A DNA stretch of 33,498 bases from an uncultured Lachnospiraceae bacterium (GCA_934351925.1 CAKRJT010000031.1:1-33498); one strand, 5' to 3'; shown: positions 1 through 9,189, counted from the stretch's first letter. Notes: generated by a model from the sequence alone, not told the origin. Made by a program: numbers and translations.

Positions 1-57
1 ATACCGGAGTGGAGTTTTTTAAAATTTCATGAATTAAATATATTAAATATAACGATG

Positions 58-84
58 TTGAGGTCATGGGTATTTTGACCTCAA
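58..84. promoter_or_regulatory. Palindromic leader or operator upstream of the PerM-like gene
   Basis: A perfect 9-bp inverted repeat, TTGAGGTCA (58-66) and TGACCTCAA (76-84), is separated by 9 bases. A -10-like TATAAC lies at 48-53, which would place the transcription start near 60, so the palindrome would cover the start site or form a hairpin in the 5' leader. The matching -35 at 25-30 is poor. Whether this is a protein operator or an RNA hairpin cannot be decided from the sequence. Confidence 0.45.
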
Positions 85-125
85 TGACATGCAGCAGAAA
101 AATCTATAACCACAGGAGGGACAGC

Positions 126-1541
126 ATGGGTTCTGTAAAAAGAAGACCGGCGCGAAAACAGGCGGTCAGTGGAACATCGGAGGATGGCAGCTTGAAGAAC
201 ATTGAGACAGAGGCAAAGGAAAAAGACAGTATGAAGGCTGCGGATACGATAAGTGACGGCACGGGCGGGGAGACTGCCGGAGAAACGAAGAGGACTGAGT
301 GCCGCGGGGAGCAGGCAGATAAGAATATGCAGGACAGCGGGGCGGCCGGAGACGGCGTGGAACGTGCTGCGAGGGAGAAGTTCACCTGGAACAGAAAGTA
401 TCTCACCATATGCCTTTATGCAATTCTTGTGGTGCTTGCAAGTGTACTTATAATAAAAACTGTAATCGACTGGGACAATGTGGCTGCACATATAAAGGCA
501 TCACTCTCAGTGTTGTCGCCGTTTTTGTGGGGCGCATTTATAGCATTCCTCATAAATCCGCTCGTAAAGCTGTTTGACCATAAAATATTCGGCGTGATAA
601 AACCGCTAAAGAAGCACGACAAGCCGAGAAAGATGCTGTCACTTCTTATATCATATCTTCTTGTCATATTTATTGTGGTTATCATGTTTGTATATCTTCT
701 GCCGCAGATTGGCACGAGTCTTACTGAGATTGTAAATCAGGTTCCGACATGGCTCACACAGATAAATAACGGTCTTTTACAGTTTGAGAAGGAACACCCG
801 GACTTTGACTACGATGTGATTAACGATTTCTTTAACAGCATCACTCCGCAGCTCATGGATTTTTCAAAGAATGTTGTGACGAATGTTGTCCCTGTGATAT
901 TCACAACCTCCATATCCGTTGTGAAGGGACTTTTGAATGTTCTGATAGCCTTTATCGTGAGTGTGTATATGGTATCAGATAAGAAACTGCTTGCGCGCGG
1001 TTTCAAGAGGGTGCTCTACAGCGTTGCATCGGAGCGAACAGGCGACAAGATTATGGAGACACTGCGCGAGTGTTACCATATTTTCAGTCAGTTTGTGCTC
1101 GGAAAGACGGTGGACTCCTTCATAATAGGGTGGATATGTTTCTTTTGCATGACGATACTCCGGCTTCCGTTTACGCCGATTGTGAGTCTCATAGTAGGTA
1201 TAACCAACATGATACCGTATTTCGGACCATTTATCGGTGCGGTTCCGGGAATTGTGCTTATATTGATGGTTGACCCTATAAAGGCAATCATATTCACCGT
1301 GCTTATCGTGGTAATCCAGCAGTTTGACGGACTCTATCTCGGACCGAGAATACTCGGCGAGACAGTCGGGCTCAGACCACTGTGGATAATCTTCGCAATC
1401 ACTATCGGTGGCAGCATGGCGGGTGTTATCGGTATGTTCCTCGGCGTTCCGGTGGTGGCTGTGCTTGCATATCTTCTGGACAAGCTCCTAAACAAGCTTG
1501 TACGCAAGAAAAATATTGATATTAGTGGTAAAATAGATTAA
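126..1541 (+). CDS. AI-2E/PerM family transporter-like membrane protein
   Basis: A 471-residue polytopic membrane protein of the AI-2E exporter/PerM family (UPF0118). Members are inner-membrane proteins linked to small-molecule or ion export; the substrate here is unknown. About the first 90 residues are hydrophilic and rich in K, E, D and G, an extra cytoplasmic tail compared with the usual 350-380 residues. Hydrophobic segments follow, with a family-like stretch near the C terminus (NMIPYFGPFIGAVPG, then QQFDGLYLGPRILG). The start at 126 is chosen because a strong CAGGAGGG (113-120) stands 5 bases before it; an in-frame ATG at 66 lies inside the upstream palindrome and has no ribosome site. 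It looks like a separate unit from the glycan genes, 88 bases upstream of ugd. Confidence 0.85.
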   Translation: MGSVKRRPARKQAVSGTSEDGSLKNIETEAKEKDSMKAADTISDGTGGETAGETKRTECRGEQADKNMQDSGAAGDGVERAAREKFTWNRKYLTICLYAILVVLASVLIIKTVIDWDNVAAHIKASLSVLSPFLWGAFIAFLINPLVKLFDHKIFGVIKPLKKHDKPRKMLSLLISYLLVIFIVVIMFVYLLPQIGTSLTEIVNQVPTWLTQINNGLLQFEKEHPDFDYDVINDFFNSITPQLMDFSKNVVTNVVPVIFTTSISVVKGLLNVLIAFIVSVYMVSDKKLLARGFKRVLYSVASERTGDKIMETLRECYHIFSQFVLGKTVDSFIIGWICFFCMTILRLPFTPIVSLIVGITNMIPYFGPFIGAVPGIVLILMVDPIKAIIFTVLIVVIQQFDGLYLGPRILGETVGLRPLWIIFAITIGGSMAGVIGMFLGVPVVAVLAYLLDKLLNKLVRKKNIDISGKID

Positions 1542-1629
1542 AATTAAATGATGCCGTGGCCGGGCTCTTTTGTGTCCAATGGAAGCAAGGCAGGCTAAAT
1601 AAAAATACCGCTCAGAAATGGGGATAAGT

Positions 1630-2796
1630 ATGAATATAGTAGTAGTAGGAACAGGATATGTGGGGTTGTCCATCGCCGTGCTGCTCGCACAGCACAATCA
1701 TGTGACGGCATGCGATATCATAAAAGAGAAGGTTGATCTGATAAACAACAGAAAATCGCCGATAGTGGATAAGGAGATAGAAGAGTACCTTGCAAGCGGT
1801 GGGCTCGACATTGTCGCCACAACGGATGCGGATGGGGCGTATGCTGCAGCAGATTACATTGTGATCGCGACCCCGACGAATTATGATGAGAACAGAAATT
1901 ACTTTGATACAAGCTCTGTTGAGAGTGTTATTGAGGCTGTCATCAAGTCGAAAACGGATGCGGTTATGGTGGTCAAGTCAACAATCCCGCTGGGATTTGT
2001 TGACGGGATGAAGAAGAAATACTGCATTGACAATATAATGTTCTCACCTGAATTTTTAAGGGAGGGAAGGGCTCTTTATGACAATCTCTATCCTTCAAGG
2101 ATAGTTGTTGGTGAGAACTCGGAGCGCGCGCGGGTGTTTGCGGGGCTTCTGCTTGAGGGAGCGAAAAAGAGTGATGTCCCGGTGTTATATACGGGAACCT
2201 ATGAGGCTGAGGCGATAAAGCTTTTTGCCAACACATATCTTGCCATGAGGGTGGCGTATTTTAATGAGCTGGATACCTATGCGTCCTCAAAGGGACTTAA
2301 TGCAAAGCAGATAATAGACGGAATAAGCCTTGATCCCAGAATTGGAACACATTACAACAATCCTTCCTTCGGTTATGGCGGGTACTGTCTTCCAAAGGAT
2401 ACCAAACAGCTCAGGGCGAACTTCGAAGGTGTACCGAATGAGCTTATAGGCGCTATAGTTGAGTCAAATTACACCCGAATGGACTTTATAGCAGACGAGA
2501 TAAAGAAGCGGCATCCAAAGACCGTGGGAATATACAGGCTGACAATGAAAACAGGCTCCGACAATTTCAGACAGTCAGCCATTTTTGGCGTTATAGAAAG
2601 AATTAAGCAGTCAGATACAGATATAATTATTTACGAGCCGACCGTAAAGGCACCGGAATACATGGGTATGCGTGTTGAGCCGGACTTTGACAGCTTTGCG
2701 CGGACGTCGGATATCATCGTTGCAAACAGGTTGAATGATGAGCTGAGAGTGGTTGAGGATAAGGTTTATACGAGGGATTTGTTTGGGAGAGATTAG
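1630..2796 (+). CDS. ugd: UDP-glucose 6-dehydrogenase
   Basis: Cytoplasmic enzyme oxidising UDP-glucose to UDP-glucuronate with two NAD+. The 388 residues match the short capsule-type form (HasB-like). The N terminus has the Rossmann motif GTGYVG (residues 7-12), the middle has the substrate-binding FLREGRALYD stretch, and the catalytic cysteine is C253 in GYGGYCLPKD. The ATG at 1630 follows GGGGAT with good spacing; an upstream in-frame ATG at 1618 has no ribosome site and would add four residues before MNIVVVG. The gene opens the polysaccharide locus, so UDP-GlcA is probably a building block of the polymer. A related nucleotide-sugar dehydrogenase specificity (for example UDP-ManNAc) is less likely given the length and motifs. 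Confidence 0.92.
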   Translation: MNIVVVGTGYVGLSIAVLLAQHNHVTACDIIKEKVDLINNRKSPIVDKEIEEYLASGGLDIVATTDADGAYAAADYIVIATPTNYDENRNYFDTSSVESVIEAVIKSKTDAVMVVKSTIPLGFVDGMKKKYCIDNIMFSPEFLREGRALYDNLYPSRIVVGENSERARVFAGLLLEGAKKSDVPVLYTGTYEAEAIKLFANTYLAMRVAYFNELDTYASSKGLNAKQIIDGISLDPRIGTHYNNPSFGYGGYCLPKDTKQLRANFEGVPNELIGAIVESNYTRMDFIADEIKKRHPKTVGIYRLTMKTGSDNFRQSAIFGVIERIKQSDTDIIIYEPTVKAPEYMGMRVEPDFDSFARTSDIIVANRLNDELRVVEDKVYTRDLFGRD

Positions 2797-2816
2797 GATA
2801 ATAATTGAAATTTTGT

Positions 2817-2845
2817 AGGACAGACACACGAATGTAATTTATAAT
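2817..2845 (+). promoter_or_regulatory. Candidate sigma-A promoter for the first DUF4214 gene
   Basis: A perfect TATAAT (2840-2845) lies 17 bases downstream of AGGACA (2817-2822), which matches four of six -35 positions. The predicted start near 2852 would leave a very short leader before the GGAGG at 2855-2859. Confidence 0.45.
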
Positions 2846-2868
2846 AGACAGTTTGGAGGCGGCACAAG

Positions 2869-5088
2869 GTGCGTATGAAAAAAAGTGCATTGATAATAAT
2901 ATGTATTGTTTTGGTTATCGGAACGGTAATGGGAATAAGATGGGTGGATATTGCGAAGGCAGAAATAACTTACGAGGATATTGAACAATTTCCTGATTCA
3001 TATAAGCAGGCACTTTACGCACTGAAAGAAAAGCATCCAAATTGGACATTTGAGGTTATGAATACGGGACTTGACTGGAGCACGGTGCTCTACAATGAGA
3101 TGAACCCGGCACAGAGAAGCCTTGTACCTTCATACTTTCAGAGTGATTTTGTCGGAGATTATTACGGAGATGGGTGGTCATGTGCGACGCAGGCAGCGGT
3201 CGAGTATTACATGGACTCGAGAAACTGGCTTACGGAGGAGTATATTTTCCAGTTTGAGAAGCTGACTTACAATGGAACCACGCAGGGTATTGCTACTGTA
3301 CAGAAGGTATTGCAGAATACATTTATGTCCGGTTTCATTCAGAGTGATGCAAAAAATGATTATACAGGCATGGGTCTTACCTATGCAAAGGCATTTTATG
3401 ATATCGGAAACTATATTGGTGTGAGTCCTGTGCATCTTGCGACAAGAGTTAAGCAGGAGCAGGGCACGCAGGGAACGTCAGACCTGATTTCGGGAACTTA
3501 TCCGGGCTATGAGGGATATTATAACTACTACAATATTCAGGCATCGGGTTCCACACATGAGCAGATTGTTGTAAACGGACTCAACGAAGCCAAGTCGGAG
3601 GGCTGGGATACACGATATGGCGCTTTGCTCGGCGGCTCACAGAAGATAGCCAGCAGATACATATTAAGAGGTCAGGACACGCTTTATCTTCAGAAGTTTG
3701 ATGTCGACGGCGCCTATGATGGAAGATACTGGCATCAGTATATGCAGAACCTTGCGGCGCCTTCAAATGAGGGAAGAAATATCAAGAAAGCCTACGAGAG
3801 TGCGGGAATGTTGGATGAGGCATTTGTGTTCAAGATTCCGGTGTACAATAATATGCCCGGCAGTATAGAAAATGGTAGGAAATTTGTGCAGGGCTTATAT
3901 GTGAATATACTGGGACGTGAATGTAGCAGTGATGAGAGCAAGGAATGGGCAACAGCACTTACCAATCGTGTGACTTCATGTTCTGAAGCAGCAATGTACT
4001 TTATAAGCTGTGACGAATATAAGCAGAGAGATGAGAATATAAGGAACAGCGATTATATTCGAATGCTTTATGCTGCATTGTTAAACCGTGAACCATCAGA
4101 AGATGAGATAGATATATGGATGGGAGCGTTTAAAAACCGTTATTCAAGAAAATATATTTTTAAGCAGTTTACTGATTCCTCGGAATTTGTTCAGTTGTGC
4201 AGCGCATATGGACTTGAGGCAGGACAGATTACAATATCGGATGACGAGATATATGAGGATCCGAGAATAACACAGGAGGAGAAAAAAGAATTTTCTCAGT
4301 CATTAATCTCAAAGTTGTATAGTCTGGCACTTGGAAGAGAGGGCACCGCTGAGGAGATAGAGATGTGGAGTTCTTCTCTTACAGGCGGAGGTGCAACCAT
4401 AGAAGGTACGTTTTACTGTTTTATTTTCTCAGATGAATTCAAGGCAAGAAATGTAAATGATACTGAATTTATTCGTACCTTATACACAACGATGCTTAAC
4501 AGAGAAGTGAGTGAACAGGAAATTGCTATATGGATGGGCTGTATAGACCAGAATTATTCAAGAAAATATATATTTAAGCAGTTTACCGAGGCTGATGAGT
4601 TCAAGCAGATATATACTATGTATAAGTTTGCAACGGAGAACATTGTGTTAAGTGATGACGAGATATATAATAAGCCGAAAATATCTCAGGAGGAGAAAAA
4701 AGCATTTTCACAGTCGCTAATTTCAAACTTGTATAGTCAGGCATTGGGAAGAACGGGCAGCACAGAGGAAATAGAGGCATGGAGTGATTCACTTGTAGGT
4801 GGAAGTGCTACGATAGAGGGGACATTTTATTGCTTTATCTTCTCAGATGAGTTTTTGGAAAGAAATGTAAGTGATGCGGAATTTATCCGTATCTTATACG
4901 CAACAATGTTTAACAGAGAAGCAGGTGAACAGGAAATTGCTATATGGATGGGCTGTATAGACCAGAATTATTCAAGAAAATATGTCTTTAAGCAGTTTGC
5001 CGAGGTTGACGAATTTAAGCAGATATATGCTAAGTATGAGTTTTCAACGGAGAGTATTGTGTTAGGTGATGACGAAATTTTTAACTAA
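2869..5088 (+). CDS. Secreted glucosaminidase-like protein with three DUF4214 units
   Basis: A 739-residue exported protein. An N-terminal signal peptide (hydrophobic ALIIICIVLVIGTVMG, likely cleavage after the AKA near residue 31) is followed by a domain, residues about 40-325, resembling LytD-type endo-beta-N-acetylglucosaminidases of Clostridia (FPDSYKQALYALKEKHPNW, then HLATRVKQEQGTQG). E197 is the candidate catalytic acid. Residues about 335-739 hold three bipartite DUF4214 units of 138 residues each. The predicted role is peptidoglycan trimming, with DUF4214 perhaps mediating surface attachment; the latter is inference. A GTG start at 2869 is preferred because GGAGG (2855-2859) stands 9 bases before it; the ATG at 2875 is 15 bases away. 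It lies just upstream of the glycan block, and a second DUF4214 enzyme lies at the block's far end. Confidence 0.8.
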   Translation: MRMKKSALIIICIVLVIGTVMGIRWVDIAKAEITYEDIEQFPDSYKQALYALKEKHPNWTFEVMNTGLDWSTVLYNEMNPAQRSLVPSYFQSDFVGDYYGDGWSCATQAAVEYYMDSRNWLTEEYIFQFEKLTYNGTTQGIATVQKVLQNTFMSGFIQSDAKNDYTGMGLTYAKAFYDIGNYIGVSPVHLATRVKQEQGTQGTSDLISGTYPGYEGYYNYYNIQASGSTHEQIVVNGLNEAKSEGWDTRYGALLGGSQKIASRYILRGQDTLYLQKFDVDGAYDGRYWHQYMQNLAAPSNEGRNIKKAYESAGMLDEAFVFKIPVYNNMPGSIENGRKFVQGLYVNILGRECSSDESKEWATALTNRVTSCSEAAMYFISCDEYKQRDENIRNSDYIRMLYAALLNREPSEDEIDIWMGAFKNRYSRKYIFKQFTDSSEFVQLCSAYGLEAGQITISDDEIYEDPRITQEEKKEFSQSLISKLYSLALGREGTAEEIEMWSSSLTGGGATIEGTFYCFIFSDEFKARNVNDTEFIRTLYTTMLNREVSEQEIAIWMGCIDQNYSRKYIFKQFTEADEFKQIYTMYKFATENIVLSDDEIYNKPKISQEEKKAFSQSLISNLYSQALGRTGSTEEIEAWSDSLVGGSATIEGTFYCFIFSDEFLERNVSDAEFIRILYATMFNREAGEQEIAIWMGCIDQNYSRKYVFKQFAEVDEFKQIYAKYEFSTESIVLGDDEIFN
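3867..5085 (+). repeat. Three tandem DUF4214-coding units, about 414 bp each
   Basis: The region coding for the C terminus of the 2869 gene contains three tandem units. Units 2 and 3 are offset by exactly 414 bp (138 codons), for example GTGAACAGG at 4511 and 4925 and the A-tract at 4281 and 4695. They share long identical stretches, including about 50 bases that begin at 4511 and 4925. Unit 1 (about 3867-4280) is more diverged. This fits internal duplication, with units 2 and 3 the most recent pair. Confidence 0.85.
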
Positions 5089-5143
5089 CCGGATACAAAT
5101 AGGAATAAAAGAGTTAACCTTTCAAACTATTTATTGGAGGTAG

Positions 5144-5166
5144 TACTGCAAGCAATGCTTGCAGTA
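5144..5166. promoter_or_regulatory. Near-perfect palindrome between a ribosome site and the chosen GT2 start
   Basis: TACTGCAAGCA (5144-5154) and TGCTTGCAGTA (5156-5166) form a perfect 11-bp inverted repeat around one central base. It lies after a GGAGG at 5136-5140 and before the preferred ATG at 5182. As RNA it could fold into a 10-bp stem with a 3-base loop; as DNA it resembles an operator. No T-tract follows, so it is not a standard terminator. Confidence 0.5.
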
Positions 5167-5181
5167 TGCAGAGGTATAAAT

Positions 5182-6228
5182 ATGGTATCAGAGTCCATAG
5201 TGAACAAAAAAGAGCCGTATATAAGCATTGCGATAGCTTCATATAATTACAGTAAGTATCTAAGGCGTGGGATAGAGGCGATAGACAGACAGACATACAG
5301 GGATTTTGAGGTTGTATATCTTGATGATGCGTCGAAGGATAACTCAGTCGAGGTCATTAAGGACATTATGCGGGAGTATCCGGGACTTAATATTCGTCTT
5401 TTGCAGAATGAAAAGAATATGGGAATTCTGTATTCAAAGACAAGGCTTACAAGGGAATGTGCCGGGAAATATATTATGCTGTGCGATGCAGATGACTGGA
5501 TGGCAGATGACTGCCTTGCAAAGCTTGCGAAAGCAGCACAGAAAACGAAAGCAGACAGAATAGTGTCAGAGGTGGCGAATATAGACTCTGACGGAAAAAT
5601 TATTCAGACACAGCACATTCCGCAACAGGCATCCGCGTGGCTGTGGAATATACATCACGGCTGCCTGTACAGAAGAAGCATAATCACGGATAACAATATA
5701 GTCATGGACTATGAGCCCGATGATGTATGTCTTATCACAAAGTTCAATATGTACTGTGATAAGACAGAATGGGTAAGAGAAACTTTATATTATTGGTATG
5801 TTCATACCGATTCAAGCGGAAGAGCTACAGGTACGCTTGAAATTACCGATATGACGGATAAGTTCAAAGTGATGATTGATAATATCAGGCAGACCTACGA
5901 GGCACTGGAGCAGACGGCACCACAAAAGGTACAGGATGGTGCACTTGCCGTGTTAGCGATGAAACTGTATTATCTGCAGCTATACCATTCAATGCGCTAT
6001 TTTAGTATAGGGCAGAAGCTGGAGGGTTACAGACGCTTGCATAAGGTTATGTTAGAGGGCTTTCCCGGCTATATAAAGACAGGCTATGCTGCCATGTCGT
6101 CGAAAAATATCAGAGGCTATGCATACCATATAATAAAGGTGAGTAGGGTAATTGAGAGATTACATCTTATGGGACCGGCATTGATAGGCTATCATTTAGT
6201 AGGCAAATTTGTTTATATTGACCAGTAA
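5182..6228 (+). CDS. Family 2 glycosyltransferase
   Basis: A cytoplasmic GT2 (GT-A fold) of 348 residues expected to transfer a sugar from a nucleotide donor to the growing glycan. Visible motifs are the N-terminal SIAIASYNYSKYLRRGIEAI and VVYLDDASKDNS, and a metal-binding CDADDW around residue 102. The middle CLYRRSII and following stretch resemble the acceptor half of GT2 enzymes. The start at 5182 is chosen because AGAGGT (5170-5175) is well placed and MVSESIVNKKEPYISI leads directly into the fold. An earlier ATG (5155) or TTG (5134) in frame would translate through the palindrome at 5144-5166; this alternative cannot be excluded. It is the first glycosyltransferase of the block. Donor and linkage cannot be read from the sequence. 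Confidence 0.85.
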   Translation: MVSESIVNKKEPYISIAIASYNYSKYLRRGIEAIDRQTYRDFEVVYLDDASKDNSVEVIKDIMREYPGLNIRLLQNEKNMGILYSKTRLTRECAGKYIMLCDADDWMADDCLAKLAKAAQKTKADRIVSEVANIDSDGKIIQTQHIPQQASAWLWNIHHGCLYRRSIITDNNIVMDYEPDDVCLITKFNMYCDKTEWVRETLYYWYVHTDSSGRATGTLEITDMTDKFKVMIDNIRQTYEALEQTAPQKVQDGALAVLAMKLYYLQLYHSMRYFSIGQKLEGYRRLHKVMLEGFPGYIKTGYAAMSSKNIRGYAYHIIKVSRVIERLHLMGPALIGYHLVGKFVYIDQ

Positions 6229-6263
6229 TGAAGTTGTAGTCTGTATTTATAAGGGGATAGGGC

Positions 6264-7271
6264 ATGAAGATTTCAGTTGCCATGACAACATACAACGGCA
6301 TGAGATATATAGAGAAACAGCTTGACTCACTGCGTATGCAGAGACGCAGTGTGGACGAGGTAATAATAATAGATGACTGTTCATACGATGGGACATACGG
6401 CTTTTTAAAGGAATATGTGAAAAGACATTCGCTTGATAGTTGGATTGTAAAGAAAAATGAGGTAAATCTCGGATATATCAGGAACTTCACGTCGGTGCTT
6501 AGCATGTGCACGGGGGACATTATATTTACCTGTGATCAGGACGACATTTGGTGTGAGGACAAAATATGTAAAATGTCCGAGATTATGGAGCAGGATACGG
6601 GCATACTGTTAATGTCATCGGGAATTTGCTTCATAGACTCAGACGGAAACAGAATTGACAGACAGTACATACCATACCATATGAAAAATCCTATCGATAA
6701 AGGTATGGTTAGAATAGCATTTCACCAGATACTTGAGAAGAATTTTTTTCCAGGGTGTACGATGGCGGTGCGCGCGGATATAGTGCACAGGCTGTGCAGC
6801 ACCGAAAACAACGGAATATCACATGATTGGGCTCTGGCACTGATGGCGGCAGCGCGGAACGGTCTGGTGTGGTATAATGAACCGCTTATATACTACAGAA
6901 TACATGAGAACAATACGCTTGGTCTTGCCTCTGCGGTAAAGGGCAGACTGCAATATATAAAATACATGATAGATGACTGGGAAAACTACTGCGGCGACTT
7001 TGAAAAAAGAGTTGTCTATACAGAAAAGAACCTTGAACTCGCATCGGGTGACTTAGCCCGCTTTAACCGCATTGCACAGTTCGGGCGCTTAAGAGGCAGA
7101 ATAGTCCTTGGTGACGGCAGCCACGATAAAAAATCACGGTACTTTATAGGAAGATGTGGCTTGTATATGAGAGAAGTGATGTGCTATATAAGATATCTAA
7201 AGGGGCTTATAGATAAAAAGGGACTCGCCATCGACTGCATTTATGTGTTTAAAAAGAGGAAATGTCAATGA
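6264..7271 (+). CDS. Family 2 glycosyltransferase, rhamnosyltransferase-like
   Basis: A 335-residue cytoplasmic GT2. It carries VAMTTYNGMRYIEKQLDSL at the N terminus, VDEVIIIDDCSYDGT, and the metal-binding CDQDDIW at residues 90-96. The CDQDDIW form is common in GT2 enzymes annotated as rhamnosyltransferases or as O-antigen and capsule transferases, so L-rhamnose from the rmlBAC genes in this window is a plausible donor, though this is only inference. FPGCTMAVRADIV and SHDWALALMA match the conserved C-terminal half of that subgroup. A ribosome site AAGGGG at about 6251 precedes the ATG. Its last codons overlap the next gene by four bases (ATGA), which suggests translational coupling. Confidence 0.87.
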   Translation: MKISVAMTTYNGMRYIEKQLDSLRMQRRSVDEVIIIDDCSYDGTYGFLKEYVKRHSLDSWIVKKNEVNLGYIRNFTSVLSMCTGDIIFTCDQDDIWCEDKICKMSEIMEQDTGILLMSSGICFIDSDGNRIDRQYIPYHMKNPIDKGMVRIAFHQILEKNFFPGCTMAVRADIVHRLCSTENNGISHDWALALMAAARNGLVWYNEPLIYYRIHENNTLGLASAVKGRLQYIKYMIDDWENYCGDFEKRVVYTEKNLELASGDLARFNRIAQFGRLRGRIVLGDGSHDKKSRYFIGRCGLYMREVMCYIRYLKGLIDKKGLAIDCIYVFKKRKCQ

Positions 7272-8011
7272 AATTTACCATAATAACAGTCTGTTACAAT
7301 TCGGAGGCTGTGATATCTGAGACAATCGACTCAGTGCTTATGCAGACTTGCCGGGATTTTGAATATATAATCAAGGATGGCGGTTCAACAGACAGTACCC
7401 TTGATATTATAAGAGAATATCAGACAGAGATGAAGATACAACTTATCAGCCAAGATGACACAGGAATATATAATGCGATGAATTATGCAATAAAACATGC
7501 CTGTGGCGACTATATACTTTTTTTAAACAGCGGTGACAGGCTTTACGATGAAAATGTGTTGGAGGACATACGGAATCTGCTCGATAAGGAAAAGCCGGAT
7601 ATTATATATGGAAACATGGTTGCAGTGAAGAATGACGGCACGGGAGTACCGGTCTATTATGCGAAAAAAAAACGTCTTGGCAGGTTGAAAATTGCGTTGG
7701 GATATACGGTATGTCATCAGGTAATATTTGCCAAAAAGGAACTTTTTAAAGAAAAATGCTTTGATGAAAGTTATAAATTCTGGGCCGACCAGGAATGGCT
7801 ATCGTATTGGCTCGGAAAGAATATTGGTATAAGACCATTTGACAGACCGATTGTTTATTATGATACGAACGGAGTGTCTTCGGACTGCGAAAATCTGGAT
7901 ATTATAAGAGAAGAGAACGACAGGATTGTAAAAAAATACATGGCGGGGTACGGTTTCATGATTATATTTATAAAAAAGATAGTCAGAAATCTAAGAAATA
8001 TGGTAAAGTAG
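7268..8011 (+). CDS. Family 2 glycosyltransferase, WcaE-like
   Basis: A short GT2 of 247 residues with FTIITVCYNSEAVISETIDS, IIKDGGSTDST, and the metal site LNSGD at residues 86-90. KFWADQEWLSYW near residue 170 fits the catalytic-base region of this small subgroup (WcaE/colanic-acid type). The donor is unknown. The start at 7268 is preferred over an in-frame ATG at 7262 because AGAGGA (7255-7260) is 7 bases upstream of 7268 but only 1 base from 7262. With this start the gene overlaps the preceding stop in an ATGA arrangement. Confidence 0.85.
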   Translation: MKFTIITVCYNSEAVISETIDSVLMQTCRDFEYIIKDGGSTDSTLDIIREYQTEMKIQLISQDDTGIYNAMNYAIKHACGDYILFLNSGDRLYDENVLEDIRNLLDKEKPDIIYGNMVAVKNDGTGVPVYYAKKKRLGRLKIALGYTVCHQVIFAKKELFKEKCFDESYKFWADQEWLSYWLGKNIGIRPFDRPIVYYDTNGVSSDCENLDIIREENDRIVKKYMAGYGFMIIFIKKIVRNLRNMVK

Positions 8012-8027
8012 GATTGTGGGGAATAGT

Positions 8028-9167
8028 ATGAATATTGCAGTTGACGTAATTGCGCTCAACGGAGACGGAAGTGCAGGTGGAATAACATGGATGGCAATGG
8101 AACTGATAAAGGGATTTGCAGATTATGGGAACACGAATGTTACGGTTTTGTGCAGGGCTGAGAATATTGATTTTCTGAGAACATATATTGGTACAAAGGT
8201 TCAATATAAAAAAGTGAGCCCGGAAAATAAAAAACAGAATCCCAATATTATAAATAGAACTTTTAACAGGTTAATGTGTATTAAATCAATAAAGAAAATA
8301 ATCAGACAGGGCAGATTTGATATATTATATTTTCCTCTTGGGGTTGTTGATTATCATGTCAGGGGGGTAAAGACAATCAGCACGATTTTAGATGTTCAGC
8401 ATGAATTTTATCCTTCTTTTTTCACCAAAAGAGAGCTTATAGCGAGAAGGCTTATATACAGAGCCATAGCGCGCAATTCCAGAAAAGTTGTATGTATTTC
8501 TGAGTATACCAAGAAAACCTTTTGTGAGAAATACAATTATCCGCTTGAGCGCGCTGAGGTCATATATATTGCCATACAGAACAGATTTGATGTCTGTGAT
8601 GACAGAATACTTGAAAGACTGGACTTGAGAGATAATGGATATATAATATATCCGGCTAATTTCTGGCAGCATAAAAATCATAAAAGACTCATCTCGGCTT
8701 TTGCAAAATACGGTGGTAATTCGGATATAAAGCTTGTTCTGACGGGTAATATGCTCTCAAGATATGAGAAGCTTAGCAAATATATTGAGAACAGTGGCAT
8801 GCAGGACAAGATAGTGATTACCGGATATCTTGATGAAAAGCAGTTGTTTGCTCTTCTAAAGTGTTGCCGGGGACTCATATTTCCTAGTCTTTTTGAAGGG
8901 TTTGGTATTCCGGTCATAGAGGCGATGCAGTTATATAAGCCTATAGCATGCAGCAATACGACAAGCCTTCCCGAAATAGGCTGTGAATCGTTGTTTTATT
9001 TTAATCCTATGGATGAGGATGATATCTGCCGCGGAATACGGTTTGTCGCTGACACGAAGATGACAGATGAGATGTTTAACGATTATAATGAAAATCTAAA
9101 GAGATTTGATAGAGACAGTATGATAGAGGGTTATATGAGCGTATTCAGGGAGGTATGCTCAAGATAG
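8028..9167 (+). CDS. Family 4 glycosyltransferase
   Basis: A retaining GT4 (GT-B fold) of 379 residues. The N-terminal half has AVDVIALNGDGSAGGITW and STILDVQHEFYP; the C-terminal nucleotide-binding half has FWQHKNHKRLISAF and the EX7E motif EGFGIPVIE at E290/E298, followed by SLPEIG. It is clearly paralogous to the GT4 at 13724: both share DVQHEFYP or DIQHEFYP, the IYIAIQNRFD stretch and YPANFW. Many proteins of this type are mannosyl- or rhamnosyltransferases; specificity is not readable. The ATG at 8028 follows GGGGA (8018-8022). An in-frame GTG at 8016 has no better site. Confidence 0.9.
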   Translation: MNIAVDVIALNGDGSAGGITWMAMELIKGFADYGNTNVTVLCRAENIDFLRTYIGTKVQYKKVSPENKKQNPNIINRTFNRLMCIKSIKKIIRQGRFDILYFPLGVVDYHVRGVKTISTILDVQHEFYPSFFTKRELIARRLIYRAIARNSRKVVCISEYTKKTFCEKYNYPLERAEVIYIAIQNRFDVCDDRILERLDLRDNGYIIYPANFWQHKNHKRLISAFAKYGGNSDIKLVLTGNMLSRYEKLSKYIENSGMQDKIVITGYLDEKQLFALLKCCRGLIFPSLFEGFGIPVIEAMQLYKPIACSNTTSLPEIGCESLFYFNPMDEDDICRGIRFVADTKMTDEMFNDYNENLKRFDRDSMIEGYMSVFREVCSR

Positions 9168-9189
9168 TCCAGACAGGGAGAAAGTTGTA

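Noticed and set aside
1551..1572. Possible terminator between the PerM-like gene and ugd
   Set aside because: GC-rich bases precede a short T-run, but no stable stem can be drawn.
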